Shown in pieces: positions 8,592 to 16,918 of a DNA stretch of 49,401 nucleotides. The position numbers and the translations under genes are program-made. The notes under the pieces are model-generated. The model saw nothing but the letters and a program-made list of their open reading frames with translations. It was not told the origin of the DNA and ran no database searches. The stretch lies in the NCBI GenBank assembly GCA_041580235.1, contig JBFGEG010000013.1, positions 1 through 49,401 of the forward strand, written 5' to 3'. This DNA is from JADFOJ01 sp041580235. Its GTDB lineage: Bacteria; Planctomycetota; Phycisphaerae; Phycisphaerales; SM1A02. How positions within the stretch are numbered: position 1 is the first letter of the stretch; each line of letters starts with the position of its first letter.

Positions 8592-9184
8592 ACCTCCAGG
8601 AGCTCGGCCATCCGGTCAACAAGCTCGTTGATGTTGAACGGCTTCTTGACGAAGTCGTCCGCGCCGCTCTGCAGCAGCTCGTCGATCTCTTCCCGCTTGA
8701 CGACGCCGGACACGATGATGATCTTCGTGCCCCCGAGATCGGGGTTCGCCCGGATTCGATCGCACACGAGGTTGCCGTTGATGTCCGGCAGCATGTAATC
8801 GAGCAGGATCAGATGCGGCTTGAACTGCTCCGTGAGCAGCCCCGCGTCGTACCCGGTCTTGGCCGTCTTGATCTCGAATCGATCGTCGCGGCCCAGCACG
8901 TCCACGAAGAGCTCGACGATCTGTTCATCGTCATCCACGACCAGGATTCGCTTGCGCGTGCTCTCGAGCAAGTCGGTCGGAATGTCGTTGGTCTTCATGA
9001 AGCGAAGCAGTTCCGCCCGCGGAATGCGGCGAAACTTCGAGCCCGGGACTCGAAAGCCCTGGAGTCGCCCGCTGTCAAAGCACCGAATGATCGTCTGTTG
9101 CGAGACCTTGCAGATCTCCGCGGCTTCACCGGTGGTGAAGACCTGCTTGCCCGCCCAATCTTCGGCCCCGTTCCCCTTAACCAT
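8588..9184 (-). CDS. Response regulator with N-terminal excisionase-type HTH
   Basis: A 198-residue protein with reversed domain order. Residues 14-65 are a MerR/excisionase-like helix-turn-helix ('FTTGEAAEICKVSQQTIIRCFDSGRLQGFRV' region, quoted only in part as family evidence: TTGEAAEICKVS), followed by a receiver domain from about residue 78. The receiver has the acidic residues D84/D85, the phospho-acceptor D129 in 'LLDYMLPD' and a lysine in 'DDFVKKPF', so it looks functional. Combining an excisionase-type DNA-binding domain with a receiver is unusual compared with OmpR or NarL forms, though recalled from planctomycetes and some deltaproteobacteria. ATG 9184 has GAGG six bases before it and is preferred over GTG 9196. 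It begins the three-gene signalling set running to 5061. Confidence 0.87.
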   Translation of the reverse strand: MVKGNGAEDWAGKQVFTTGEAAEICKVSQQTIIRCFDSGRLQGFRVPGSKFRRIPRAELLRFMKTNDIPTDLLESTRKRILVVDDDEQIVELFVDVLGRDDRFEIKTAKTGYDAGLLTEQFKPHLILLDYMLPDINGNLVCDRIRANPDLGGTKIIIVSGVVKREEIDELLQSGADDFVKKPFNINELVDRMAELLEV

Positions 9185-9369
9185 GGCCGGCCTCACTGTT
9201 TAAGTTTCGCGCAGCGAGGGGCGCACTAGTTCCTCCGCACCCCCTATATTACCCGCCTTGTCATCGACCGGTTCGAACTTAACTTCGTGTCGTAGACGCC
9301 CGTTCCCCGCTCAGCGAGCGCGATGGTCCCGTTCAGCCGACCTGTGCGGTCTTGGCGGCGCGATATCGG

Positions 9370-10053
9370 TCACCGTCGCGGCTGCCTTGGCACCGCGGCC
9401 GGCGGGCGGGCATAAATGGGCGCCAGGAGCAAGGGATCGCTGGTTCGACCGTCCTGGAGAAGCCGCCACCCCACGTCGAGACACGCCGACGGACTGAAGA
9501 CGGGCTCGATCACCGGCACCTTCTGCGCTTGACAGCGTTCGCGAATCGGGCCGGGCAGATAATCATCGCCGAGAACCGCTTTGATCCCCTTTAGCCAGAT
9601 CGTATCGGCGTCCACGAGGCCAGCTTCGCCGGCGATGATCCACGTGCCGTCGGTCTCGTCGCGGGTCAGGCGTGTCGCCCATGCGGTGTCGTCCCTGGCG
9701 GCCAGCGCGATGATGATGGGTCCGGGGCCGTCGTGCGATTCGGCCGCCACCAGCGCGGTCGGCACGGCAACGATCTTCGCGCCCAACGCCTCGCCCAGCA
9801 TCTTCGCCGTCGACACGGCAATACGCAGTCCGGTAAAGCCGCCGGGGCCGACCGACACCGCGACCGCGCCGGTCTGCGCCGGCCGGAGGCCGTGCCTGTC
9901 ATACAGCCGGTCGACGGCGGCCAGCAGATCGTCGTCGTGACGCGCCGAGGACCGCAGCCTCTCGACGTGATGCCGGCCCTGCGGATCGCGGACGGCGACC
10001 CCGCCGTGCCGCTGCGACGCTTCGATGGCAAGCATGACCGAGGGCTCACTCAT
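9370..10053 (-). CDS. tsaB: tRNA threonylcarbamoyladenosine biosynthesis protein TsaB
   Basis: A 227-residue protein of the ASKHA fold. Diagnostic features are the opening 'MLAIEASQRHGGVAV' and the motif 'VGPGGFTGLRIAVSTAK', the TsaB signature (usually GPGSFTGLRIG). TsaB works with TsaD and TsaE to place the t6A modification on tRNAs that read ANN codons; TsaB is the scaffold partner of TsaD and has no catalytic site itself. ATG 10053 is chosen: it overlaps the metallophosphoesterase stop (ATGAGTGA), indicating coupling, and leaves a short lead (MSEPSV) before the fold. A longer frame to 10083 exists but would add ten residues inside the upstream gene. Neither tsaD nor tsaE is in the window. 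The C-terminal half is less conserved, as usual for the family. Confidence 0.87.
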   Translation of the reverse strand: MSEPSVMLAIEASQRHGGVAVRDPQGRHHVERLRSSARHDDDLLAAVDRLYDRHGLRPAQTGAVAVSVGPGGFTGLRIAVSTAKMLGEALGAKIVAVPTALVAAESHDGPGPIIIALAARDDTAWATRLTRDETDGTWIIAGEAGLVDADTIWLKGIKAVLGDDYLPGPIRERCQAQKVPVIEPVFSPSACLDVGWRLLQDGRTSDPLLLAPIYARPPAAVPRQPRR

Positions 10054-10936
10054 CGGACGACTCGGCGACGGGCGGCAGGGCACCCAGGCGAACGGCCGCC
10101 ATCATCGCTTCTTCGGGGGTCGGAAGGTTGGCGAGGTCGAGAGGGATCACGGTGCCCATCGCGTGGTCGCTGTTGAGAATGAGGGCCCGGCTCCCGCGGA
10201 GAGCCACGCCGTTGTCCACGTGCTCGTGGCCAAGGCAGAACAGGCGCACGCCCCAGCGCTGCGCGAGCGTCTCGATCTGGTCGGCTCCGTAGCCGCGGCC
10301 CCACACCATGAGGTAACCCGAACCGCCCGAGCGATAGTCCTCGTCTTCCAGGTCGCGGTCGAGCACGCCGGGATCGAAGGCGTCGAGCATTCGCGGCGCG
10401 GGAAGGGAATGAGCGCACAGCAGGCCCGACTCGCTCAGGGCGGCCAGCGGCATGGCCCGGATGAACCCCTTGATCGCCTCCGCCACCGCGTGGCACTCGT
10501 CGCCGAAGGCGTATTCGAGTCCCGCGTCGAACAGCTCGACGTTGTCGCCGGCGCCCTTGGAGACACGCTGACCCGTCAGCTGGGCCAGCTCGTGGTTCGC
10601 CAGCAGCACGTGCACCCGCCCCGGATTCTCGACCGCCAGGTGAGCCACCCGGGCCAGCATCCGGTGACTGAGGTCCATCCCGTTGACGAGCACCTCGCCG
10701 TGGATGATCTCGTGCAGCACCACGTGGTGATCAGGCTCCGAGAGCCGGGCCAGACGCACGATCTTGCGAAAGTGGTCCGGGTTGTCGTGCAGGTCGCCGG
10801 TGGCCAGCAGCCGCCCCCGCGCCGGCAGCCTCACCGCCGACCCGGCACGGTGCGGCGAGTTGCGAAGCGAATCGGCCGCGCGGTCGAACAGCGCGGTGGC
10901 CGCGGCGGCGTCATGGAGCAGGCTCGAGACCGACAC
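10046..10936 (-). CDS. Calcineurin-like metallophosphoesterase
   Basis: A 296-residue cytosolic protein. Metal-binding motifs of the calcineurin-like family are visible: 'ATGDLHDN' (GDxH), 'LLANHE' in the place of the usual GNH[DE], a histidine in 'LLCAHSLP', and 'CLGHEHVDNG' (GHxH). In the third block the expected Gly is Ala, a mild change; the metal-ligand Asn and His are kept. Substrate cannot be told from sequence; relatives act on nucleotides, phosphoproteins or diadenosine polyphosphates. The start is GTG 10936. The gene lies 31 bp after the SGNH-like gene and overlaps tsaB by 8 bp, so it is probably co-transcribed with tsaB. No signal peptide is seen. Confidence 0.8.
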   Translation of the reverse strand: MSVSSLLHDAAAATALFDRAADSLRNSPHRAGSAVRLPARGRLLATGDLHDNPDHFRKIVRLARLSEPDHHVVLHEIIHGEVLVNGMDLSHRMLARVAHLAVENPGRVHVLLANHELAQLTGQRVSKGAGDNVELFDAGLEYAFGDECHAVAEAIKGFIRAMPLAALSESGLLCAHSLPAPRMLDAFDPGVLDRDLEDEDYRSGGSGYLMVWGRGYGADQIETLAQRWGVRLFCLGHEHVDNGVALRGSRALILNSDHAMGTVIPLDLANLPTPEEAMMAAVRLGALPPVAESSDE

Positions 10937-10967
10937 GTCTCAAGGATAGGCGAACGGCGCCGGGGTA

Positions 10968-12167
10968 CTACGGGCACGGGCCCCACTGGCCGAGCACCGC
11001 CAGAAACTCGTCGATCCCGACCCCCGAAGGGCCCGCGAAGTCGCACGCCGCGCCCACCTGCCCCCACGTGCCCAGGACGGCCAGGAAGTCGCCGATGTCG
11101 ACGGTGCCGTTGACGTTGCCGCAGTCGGCCGGGCAGATACCCGTGGTGAACCACGGCTCCGTGTACGGCGAGTCGAGAAAGAAGCTCAACAGCATCGAGC
11201 CCACCTTCTCCTCGCCCGACGTGGACGGGTGGGTGCCGTCGTTCGCCAGGTTGCTGCACGTCCAGATCAGCCCGTCACTGCGTGGCGTGAGACCGTCGGC
11301 CCACGGGTACGGTCCCCACCCGATCCACGGGGCGACCGTGTCGTAGCTCAGGTCTCCGGCGACGGGGTCGATGCCGCCGCCGCTCGTCTGGTCGATCTGC
11401 GCCTCGATGAGCCACTTGACGGCGAAGGCCGACTCGTACGAATACGGTTCCGGGTTCAGGGGCGTCGACGCGTAGCCGGCGTAGATGCGGCTGGAGAAGA
11501 ACGCGAGCTGGAGGTTGGGGTAGCGCACCTTGAGGGCCCGCGCGATGTCACCCATGAACGCCAGCAGCAGATAAGCGTCGGCGTTGGCCTCGGGCAGCGA
11601 CTGGGTCGGCCCGGGATTGGCGACCTTGACCCAGGCGATCTGGACCTGGGCCTCGGTGAGCCCCTTCGGTGCGAGCACCTCGTCGCGGATCCGGTTGTAG
11701 TTCTGTTCGTCGGGCGAATCCCACGCCGCCGCGGCCTGGCCGCCGCGGGCGCCGTTGGCAATGCGAAGCTGCGTCTCGTTGACGTCGGGATGCACGGCCG
11801 CCTGGCCCATGAACGTCCAGGGATCGCACGGCTCGAAGCCCTCGTGAGAGCAGAACTCCTGGGTGGTGTTGGACATCCCGATCGACAGCAGCACGTAGGC
11901 CCCGCCGGCATCAGGGCTGCCGTCGGCGTTCAGCGGCTGAACGCCCGAGGCGGCTCGCATGACACCTTCCGCGGCGTGGACCGGCGGCGCCGCGTTGACC
12001 CCGCCGGGATAGAGCCCGCCCTGGAACTGGCCCAGGTACACGCCGGCTCCCAGGTCGTTGATCGGCGTGAGGCCGACGCTCGTCTGCTCACAGTTGGCGC
12101 CGAGCGCGGCGGCCGCGGAGGCGAGGGCCGTGGCCACGATCGTTGCCAGGCACAGTGCTCGCGTCAT
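10968..12167 (-). CDS. Secreted SGNH-like hydrolase with dockerin-like C-terminus
   Basis: A 399-residue protein with a Sec signal peptide (residues 1-24, 'ALCLATIVATALASAAAALGA'-type, cleavage probably after AxG/A). The body has SGNH-like blocks: a serine in 'SIGMSNTTQEF' (compare GQSN in sialate acetylesterases), a glycine block 'NGARGGQAA', and 'DGTHPSTSGEEKVG' with Asp and His of the triad. It may therefore be an esterase acting on polysaccharide or other secreted substrate, but this is only a fold-level inference. The C-terminus has two dockerin-like halves, 'VNGTVDIGDFLAVLGTWG' and 'VGIDEFLAVLGQWGPCP', a form typical of Phycisphaerae exported proteins. The second half lacks clear calcium-loop residues. 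Its ribosome site matches the 16S 3' end over 12 bases. Confidence 0.72.
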   Translation of the reverse strand: MTRALCLATIVATALASAAAALGANCEQTSVGLTPINDLGAGVYLGQFQGGLYPGGVNAAPPVHAAEGVMRAASGVQPLNADGSPDAGGAYVLLSIGMSNTTQEFCSHEGFEPCDPWTFMGQAAVHPDVNETQLRIANGARGGQAAAAWDSPDEQNYNRIRDEVLAPKGLTEAQVQIAWVKVANPGPTQSLPEANADAYLLLAFMGDIARALKVRYPNLQLAFFSSRIYAGYASTPLNPEPYSYESAFAVKWLIEAQIDQTSGGGIDPVAGDLSYDTVAPWIGWGPYPWADGLTPRSDGLIWTCSNLANDGTHPSTSGEEKVGSMLLSFFLDSPYTEPWFTTGICPADCGNVNGTVDIGDFLAVLGTWGQVGAACDFAGPSGVGIDEFLAVLGQWGPCP

Positions 12168-12168
12168 C

Positions 12169-12180
12169 GATCACCTCCTT
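12169..12180 (-). promoter_or_regulatory. Extended Shine-Dalgarno site of the SGNH-like gene
   Basis: On the minus strand the bases read AAGGAGGTGATC, one base before ATG 12167. All 12 bases complement the standard bacterial 16S 3' end (GATCACCTCCTT). The GGAGG core sits six bases before the start. Most genes in the window have only 4-6 matching bases or none, so this predicts unusually strong initiation. Confidence 0.8.
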
Positions 12181-12183
12181 GAC

Positions 12184-13821
12184 TCAGGGACTCCAGTTGC
12201 CGAGCACGGTCAGGAAATCCGTGATCCCCACCGTGCAGTCGAAATCGACGTCGGCCGCGCAGAAGGGCGGACACGGCTGCGGGCAGGGGCCCCACGTGCC
12301 GAGCACGGTCAGGAAATCCGCGATCCCGACCGTGCCGTCGCCGTCGACGTCGCCGGGAATCGTGGTGCCGTTGTTGAGATCAAGGTCCACGGTGTCGGCG
12401 ATCTCGTCAATGAGGGCCAGGTCAAGATCGCCGTCGTTGTCGATGTCCACCGCCAGCGAGCAGGACGCCGCCGCGGGGGCGATCAGCTCCTGGTCGAAGG
12501 TAAAGCTGCCGCTGCCGTTATTGGTGAACACGAACCAGTCGCCGCCGAAGCTTGCAGTCACCCAGTCGAGGTCGCCGTCGCCGTCGAGATCACCCAGGTC
12601 GGTGGCCAGAGGAAAGGGATCCGTGGGATGCGTCTGCGGGGCGGCGAGGTTGCCGTTCCCGTCGCCGCGGAGGACGGCGCCGTTGTTGCTGTTGCTGTTG
12701 GCGGTGACCACGTCCTCGGTGCCGTTGCCGTCGAGGTCGCCGCACACGAGCATCCACACGGCGCCGCCCGAGTCCTGCGAGCTGGCGAAGGAGAACGTTC
12801 CGTCGCCGTTGCCCGTGTTGACCAGGATGTCCCGGACGGTTCTCGCCCCGATGACGAGGTCGAGGATGCCGTCGTCGTTCATGTCGGCCGCGGCGAGAGC
12901 CCACTCACCGGCGCCGCCCGCCTCGAAAAACGAAGGTGCCCCGAACACGCCGGAGCCGTCGTTGACGAGCACCGACATGTTGCTGCTGCCGCTGTTGGTG
13001 TTGACGATGTCAACGTCGCCGTCGCCATCGACGTCGAGCGCGGCGATGCCCCGCGGCTGAAGACCCACGGTGATCTCCTGCTGCGGTGCGAAGGTGCCGT
13101 CGCCGTTGCCCAGCAGAATCGAAACGCTGGCCGTGCTGATGTTGGCCACGCAGATGTCCGCGTTGCCGTCACGGTTGAAGTCCGCGGGCTCCGACGGGCT
13201 GGCCTGCGTGTTGACGGGGGAGGTCGGCTGGAGAAACGCCCCGTAGCTGCCCGTCCCGTCTGCGAGATTCATGAACACGCGCAGATCGGCGGTATCCTCG
13301 TTGACCGTGGTGATGTCGGCCCATCCGTCGTTGTCGAGGTCGGTGGCGATCCCGCCGTAGGGGCGGCTCGACTCGGCGGCGGCATTGGTGCTCAGCGTGT
13401 CCAGGGTCGTGAAGCTGCGGTTCGTGGGCGCGGCGGCCGTCCAGAACTGCCACGAGTAACCGGCGCTGCGCAGCGTCGTGCCGCCGGGCGTCTGGATGTC
13501 GTGGGAGAGGATGACCATGACCTGCTCGCCGAAGAAGAGGTTGCGGTCCGGCTCCAGCGTGACCGTCTGGTTGCCGTTGGAGAACGCGTACGTTCCCTGC
13601 ACGGCTCCGCTCCACCGCCCGAACGCCCCGAAGGAGCTCGCGTCGATCGACGCGGGATCGACAGCCTGGTCGAACTCCACGGTGATCGATGTCCCGGTCA
13701 GGGCCGTCAGCGCATGCGGCGGCGGATCGACCGACACGACGGCAAGCTGGCCGGACGCCACGGTGGACAGGGCGGGGAACAGGGCCGCGCACAGCCACGT
13801 GCGAGCACGATCATGTTGCAT
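12184..13821 (-). CDS. Secreted FG-GAP/VCBS-repeat protein with dockerin-like C-terminus
   Basis: A 545-residue exported protein. The signal peptide is residues 1-25 (start ATG 13821, with AAGGA upstream). Residues about 30-130 resemble a bacterial Ig-like/SbsA-type domain ('SITVEFDQAVDPASIDASSF'). Residues about 150-480 are repeated FG-GAP/VCBS units rich in calcium-loop patterns such as 'DLDNDGWADI', 'DVDGDGDVDIV' and 'DLDGDGDLDWV', which normally fold as a beta-propeller. The end carries two dockerin-like halves ('GDVDGDGTVGIADFLTVLGTWG', given as its core DGDGTVGIADFLTVLG, and 'TVGITDFLTVLGNW'). The first has a good Asp-rich calcium loop. Function is unknown; such proteins are commonly surface or matrix components. 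It lies 16 bp before the SGNH-like gene on the same strand and shares its C-terminal module. Confidence 0.82.
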   Translation of the reverse strand: MQHDRARTWLCAALFPALSTVASGQLAVVSVDPPPHALTALTGTSITVEFDQAVDPASIDASSFGAFGRWSGAVQGTYAFSNGNQTVTLEPDRNLFFGEQVMVILSHDIQTPGGTTLRSAGYSWQFWTAAAPTNRSFTTLDTLSTNAAAESSRPYGGIATDLDNDGWADITTVNEDTADLRVFMNLADGTGSYGAFLQPTSPVNTQASPSEPADFNRDGNADICVANISTASVSILLGNGDGTFAPQQEITVGLQPRGIAALDVDGDGDVDIVNTNSGSSNMSVLVNDGSGVFGAPSFFEAGGAGEWALAAADMNDDGILDLVIGARTVRDILVNTGNGDGTFSFASSQDSGGAVWMLVCGDLDGNGTEDVVTANSNSNNGAVLRGDGNGNLAAPQTHPTDPFPLATDLGDLDGDGDLDWVTASFGGDWFVFTNNGSGSFTFDQELIAPAAASCSLAVDIDNDGDLDLALIDEIADTVDLDLNNGTTIPGDVDGDGTVGIADFLTVLGTWGPCPQPCPPFCAADVDFDCTVGITDFLTVLGNWSP

Positions 13822-13923
13822 TGGGGGGTCCTTCGGGAGGGCGGGCGGGCGATGTTCAGATGGTACCCGCTCCCGCCGCCCGGCCAAAGAACGATTCTCC
13901 CGCGCTGCCGCGGAAAACAGGTC

Positions 13924-14370
13924 TCAACCGGTGGCGTCTTGTCCCGCCGGCTCGGACACCGGCCTCGAGCCGGACATCAGCACGCCCTGAAGCCAGGCGC
14001 CCAGCAGCATGCCCGCGATCGCGGCCAGGATCGGCCAGTTCCCGACACCGATGCTGGCGATGGCCGAGCCCGGGCACACGCCGGACAGACCCCACCCGAC
14101 CCCGAAGACGGCGCCGCCGATCAGGTGCCGGGAGCTGACACGGCGGGGGAGCCGGTCGTAGTCCGGCCCCAGCGGAGGCTGCCTTCGGGCCCGCGCGGCG
14201 AATTGGTAGATCGGCGTCGTGATCAGCAGCGCCGCGCCCATGGTCACCGCGAGACCGAGATCGCGAAGCTGCACGAAGCCGAGAACGATCTCCTGCCTGA
14301 CCATGTTGGAGACGGCCAGGCCGAAACCGAACAGCAGCCCGCCGGCGAAGATGACAACCAGCCGCTTCAC
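13924..14370 (-). CDS. YeeE/YedE-family half transporter, second subunit
   Basis: A 148-residue membrane protein with about four hydrophobic helices. GTG 14370 overlaps the stop of the preceding gene (GTGA). The signature 'WGLSGVCPGSAIASIGVG' matches the conserved cysteine-containing loop of the YedE half ('G.CPGPA'). In this family two half-size proteins, or one fused protein, form a channel for sulfur compounds such as thiosulfate, with the cysteines contacting the substrate. The pairing with the next gene upstream is the usual arrangement. The substrate is inferred from the family and not shown by the sequence. No rhodanese or sulfur-oxidation gene is adjacent, so the role here (sulfur assimilation or another small anion) stays open. 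Confidence 0.8.
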   Translation of the reverse strand: MKRLVVIFAGGLLFGFGLAVSNMVRQEIVLGFVQLRDLGLAVTMGAALLITTPIYQFAARARRQPPLGPDYDRLPRRVSSRHLIGGAVFGVGWGLSGVCPGSAIASIGVGNWPILAAIAGMLLGAWLQGVLMSGSRPVSEPAGQDATG

Positions 14371-14831
14371 GGCGTCAGCCCCGTGAGCACCACGAGCCTG
14401 GCTGTCGCGATCGCCACCGCCATGAAGATCACGGTCGTGGCCAGCGACGGCAGCGCGAAGTCCGACACGCCGCAGATGCCGTGTCCCGACGTGCAGCCGC
14501 GGGCGGTCCGCGTGCCGAGCCCGACCAGCACGCCACCGGCGAACAGCCGCCACCACTGCACCTCCGTCACGAACAGCTCGCCGAAGCCGAGGGCGTACAC
14601 GGCCGCGCCCAGCACGAGTCCCCCCACGAGCACGCCCTTCCAGACACGCTCGTCGATCATGGCCTGCGATCGGAAGCACGGCCGGCGGCTCCACCACGAC
14701 TGGGCCGCGGTCAGGAAGCTGCTGACCCCCGCCACGCGCCCCGTCAGGAGATAGACGAGACCGATGCCGAGACCCACCAGCACACCCCCCGCGAGATAGT
14801 GCCAGACGCCGAAGGGGAAGGGTTCCTGCAT
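14367..14831 (-). CDS. YeeE/YedE-family half transporter, first subunit
   Basis: A 154-residue membrane protein starting at ATG 14831 (MQEPFPFGVWHYLAGG). It has about four membrane segments, and its signature 'RGCTSGHGICGVS' is the conserved cysteine loop of the YeeE half. Together with the next gene, which overlaps by 4 bp, it should form one complete transporter of the thiosulfate-permease type. The start lies 10 bp after the stop of the DNA methyltransferase gene, so the three genes may be read together. A cysteine at 'RRPCFRS' near residue 52 is an additional feature. Longer readings of this frame up to 15083 lie inside the methyltransferase gene and are not credible. Confidence 0.82.
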   Translation of the reverse strand: MQEPFPFGVWHYLAGGVLVGLGIGLVYLLTGRVAGVSSFLTAAQSWWSRRPCFRSQAMIDERVWKGVLVGGLVLGAAVYALGFGELFVTEVQWWRLFAGGVLVGLGTRTARGCTSGHGICGVSDFALPSLATTVIFMAVAIATARLVVLTGLTP

Positions 14832-14841
14832 CGCCGAATGC

Positions 14842-15870
14842 TCAGGCGGGTCGGGCCGGTGTCTCGCGCCGCTTGCGGGCCTCGAAGATCGCCGACGACT
14901 GGCCCAGGGCAGCGCCCTTGCGCACCATGCCGACGCCGGTGATGCGCTGCCACGCACTCTCGGCGTGCGCCGCGGAGTACTCGACGCCGATCGACCGGCG
15001 GTCCAGCGCGCGGGCGACCGTGCTCGTCGTGCCGCTGCCGAGGAACGGATCGAGGACGAGATCGCCGGGGTTGGAGGTCGCACGGATCACGCGCTCCAGG
15101 TATGCCTCCGGGATCTGGTTGTGGTGCTGGTGGCGACGCTCCTTGTTGTTGCCCTGGATGCGCCCCCAGTACTTCCCGTACCAGACGTCCATGGGGACCC
15201 GCAGCCCCTTGTTGCTCTCCTTGGCCTGCGTCCGCGGATCGAAGTAGATGCTCGCGCGGTCCGAGGGCTCCAGGATCTCGCCGGGATTCCACGTCCGCCG
15301 GTCCGGATCCATGACGAAATACAGCACGTGCACCTTGCTCATGATGAACGAGGTCTCTCGATGCTGCCCGAAGCGAAAGTGCCAGATGCACCAGTTGATC
15401 ATGCTCAGCCCGCGTCGCTTCAAGTGCACCACCGCCTCGGCCGCCGTGTCGTCGGGGATGTTGACCCACAGGGCTCCGTGCGGAGCGAGCACGCCGATAC
15501 AGGCGTCGAGCCAGTCAAAGGTGAACCGCTCATACTCCGCCCGCGGCATGCCGTCGTGCCACTCGGCGTAGGGGACGTCCCAGTTGAACGGAGGATCGGC
15601 GAAAACGAGGTCCACGGCCCCGCGCTGGGGCAGTCGTGCCAGCACGTCCCGGCAGTCACCGATGTACACGCGTGTCTCGGGGTCGGCGGCTTCGTGCGCC
15701 GGATCGAGCTCCACGCCGGGTTGAGGCTGGTACGCAGCGACCGAGTCGCCGTAAAGGCGAATGTCCGCCTGGGCCACGTCCTTGCGTGCCCGCTGCTGAA
15801 TCTGCGTGGCCCCGGTGGGCATGGCATACCCGCCCGGCCGATCAAACGTTGTGTTCTTCCGCTCCGTCAT
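14842..15870 (-). CDS. Site-specific DNA methyltransferase (DPPF type), no restriction partner
   Basis: A 342-residue DNA methyltransferase. The catalytic motif 'LVFADPPFNWDVPY' comes first (about residue 90) and the SAM-binding motif 'LDPFLGSGTTSTVARAL' near residue 285, so the order is that of the beta class, which modifies the amino group of adenine or cytosine. Between them are a central region with basic residues (KERRHQHHNQIPEAYLERVI) and a probable recognition segment. The N-terminal 60 residues are an extension of unclear role. No endonuclease gene is next to it, so it looks like an orphan methyltransferase with a possible regulatory or protective role. It is divergent from the secreted protein gene at 15968, with about 97 bp between. 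The target sequence cannot be read from the protein. Confidence 0.87.
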   Translation of the reverse strand: MTERKNTTFDRPGGYAMPTGATQIQQRARKDVAQADIRLYGDSVAAYQPQPGVELDPAHEAADPETRVYIGDCRDVLARLPQRGAVDLVFADPPFNWDVPYAEWHDGMPRAEYERFTFDWLDACIGVLAPHGALWVNIPDDTAAEAVVHLKRRGLSMINWCIWHFRFGQHRETSFIMSKVHVLYFVMDPDRRTWNPGEILEPSDRASIYFDPRTQAKESNKGLRVPMDVWYGKYWGRIQGNNKERRHQHHNQIPEAYLERVIRATSNPGDLVLDPFLGSGTTSTVARALDRRSIGVEYSAAHAESAWQRITGVGMVRKGAALGQSSAIFEARKRRETPARPA

Positions 15871-15967
15871 GAGTTAAAAGAGGACCCGGCATCCTTTCCT
15901 TCGAACGGGGCGACTCGTTGGAGAGTAGAGATTGGGGCCCGGTCCCGCAAGCCTGGAGAACGATCCC

Positions 15968-16918
15968 ATGCGCCACGTCCTGTCGTTGTCTCTGATCGCC
16001 CCCGTTCTCACCGCCGCGCCGTGCTTGGGCAGCCAGCCGGCCGCTTCGCAGCCGTCAAGCGCACCGGTGGTCACGGTGATCGAGGCCGGGGCATCGCCGC
16101 GCCAGGCGCTGCGCCTCGCGCCCAGCGTCGGGGCGCGTCACCCGTTCGATCTGACGATGCACGTCTCGACCACCCAGTCGGTCGGGCAGGACGTTCTGGC
16201 CCCCGAGATTGCGCCGGCGATCACGTTCTCGATCGAGGCCCTGGTGACGGGCATCGACGAGGCCCGCAACATCACCTACGAGTACGAGTGCACCGACATC
16301 ATCGTCCACGACGCACCCGACGTGCCGCCGCCGCTGCTGGAGAGGATGCGTCAGGACATGCGGTCGATCATCGGCCTGCGGGGCAGGGGAGTCCTGTCCG
16401 CCCGGGCCGTGAGCCGGCACGCCGAGGTGATGCCGCCGGCGGGAATGAACCCGATGCTCCGGGGCCAGACCGAGGGTCTCCAGGAGATGCTCAAGCAGAC
16501 CATGATTCCGTTCCCCGTCGAGCCCGTGGGCGTCGGCGCCTCCTGGCAGGTGGCCACCGCCATCCATGAGGGGGGTGTCACGATCGACCAGACGATCGTC
16601 TACACGCTGGCATCCACCAACGGCAGGATGCTCGAGCTGACGGTGCAGCTCACCCAGGCGGCGGACCCACAGGAAGTCACGGCGCCGAGCCTTCCCCCGA
16701 CCGCGACCGCGCGTCTCGCCCTGTTCACATCCGAGGGCCGCGGCCGCGCGGTCATCAGGCTCGACGAGGTGCTCCCGGCCAGCTCGACCCGCGAGATCAT
16801 CAACGACACCTCGGTCGTGTACCGGATGGGCGATCTTGAGCAGGAGGTCAGGCAGCACATGGAGATGAAGACCGAGCTCAAGACGCCGAAGGTCGGTTCC
16901 GGCGACGTTGGTCCGTGA
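15968..16918 (+). CDS. Secreted protein of unknown function
   Basis: A 316-residue exported protein. The signal peptide is residues 1-22 ('VLSLSLIAPVLTAAPCLG'); a cysteine at its end could make it a lipoprotein, but the residues before it (AAP) do not fit a lipobox well. The rest is mostly beta-type sequence with phrases such as 'VGVGASWQVATAIHEGGVTID' and 'YTLASTNGRMLELTVQ', which recall planctomycetal proteins annotated as DUF6263; this is memory of a pattern and unverified. No catalytic motif is visible. ATG 15968 is preferred over 15932 because the signal peptide starts there and GGAG lies upstream. It is transcribed away from the methyltransferase and toward the GH35-like gene, with 126 bp of featureless sequence between the two 3' ends. 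Confidence 0.7.
   Translation: MRHVLSLSLIAPVLTAAPCLGSQPAASQPSSAPVVTVIEAGASPRQALRLAPSVGARHPFDLTMHVSTTQSVGQDVLAPEIAPAITFSIEALVTGIDEARNITYEYECTDIIVHDAPDVPPPLLERMRQDMRSIIGLRGRGVLSARAVSRHAEVMPPAGMNPMLRGQTEGLQEMLKQTMIPFPVEPVGVGASWQVATAIHEGGVTIDQTIVYTLASTNGRMLELTVQLTQAADPQEVTAPSLPPTATARLALFTSEGRGRAVIRLDEVLPASSTREIINDTSVVYRMGDLEQEVRQHMEMKTELKTPKVGSGDVGP

Noticed and set aside
12169..12180. Resemblance to the 3' end of a 16S rRNA gene
   Set aside because: Only 12 bases match, and they are in the right place and strand to be a Shine-Dalgarno site.
12058..14754. An open frame of 898 codons on the + strand
   Set aside because: It is antisense to the FG-GAP, SGNH-like and transporter genes, which have signal peptides, repeats and family motifs. 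The + frame is Arg/Val/Gly-rich noise.
14965..16569. A 534-codon + strand frame covering parts of the methyltransferase and secreted-protein genes
   Set aside because: It crosses two well supported genes in other frames and has no family pattern.
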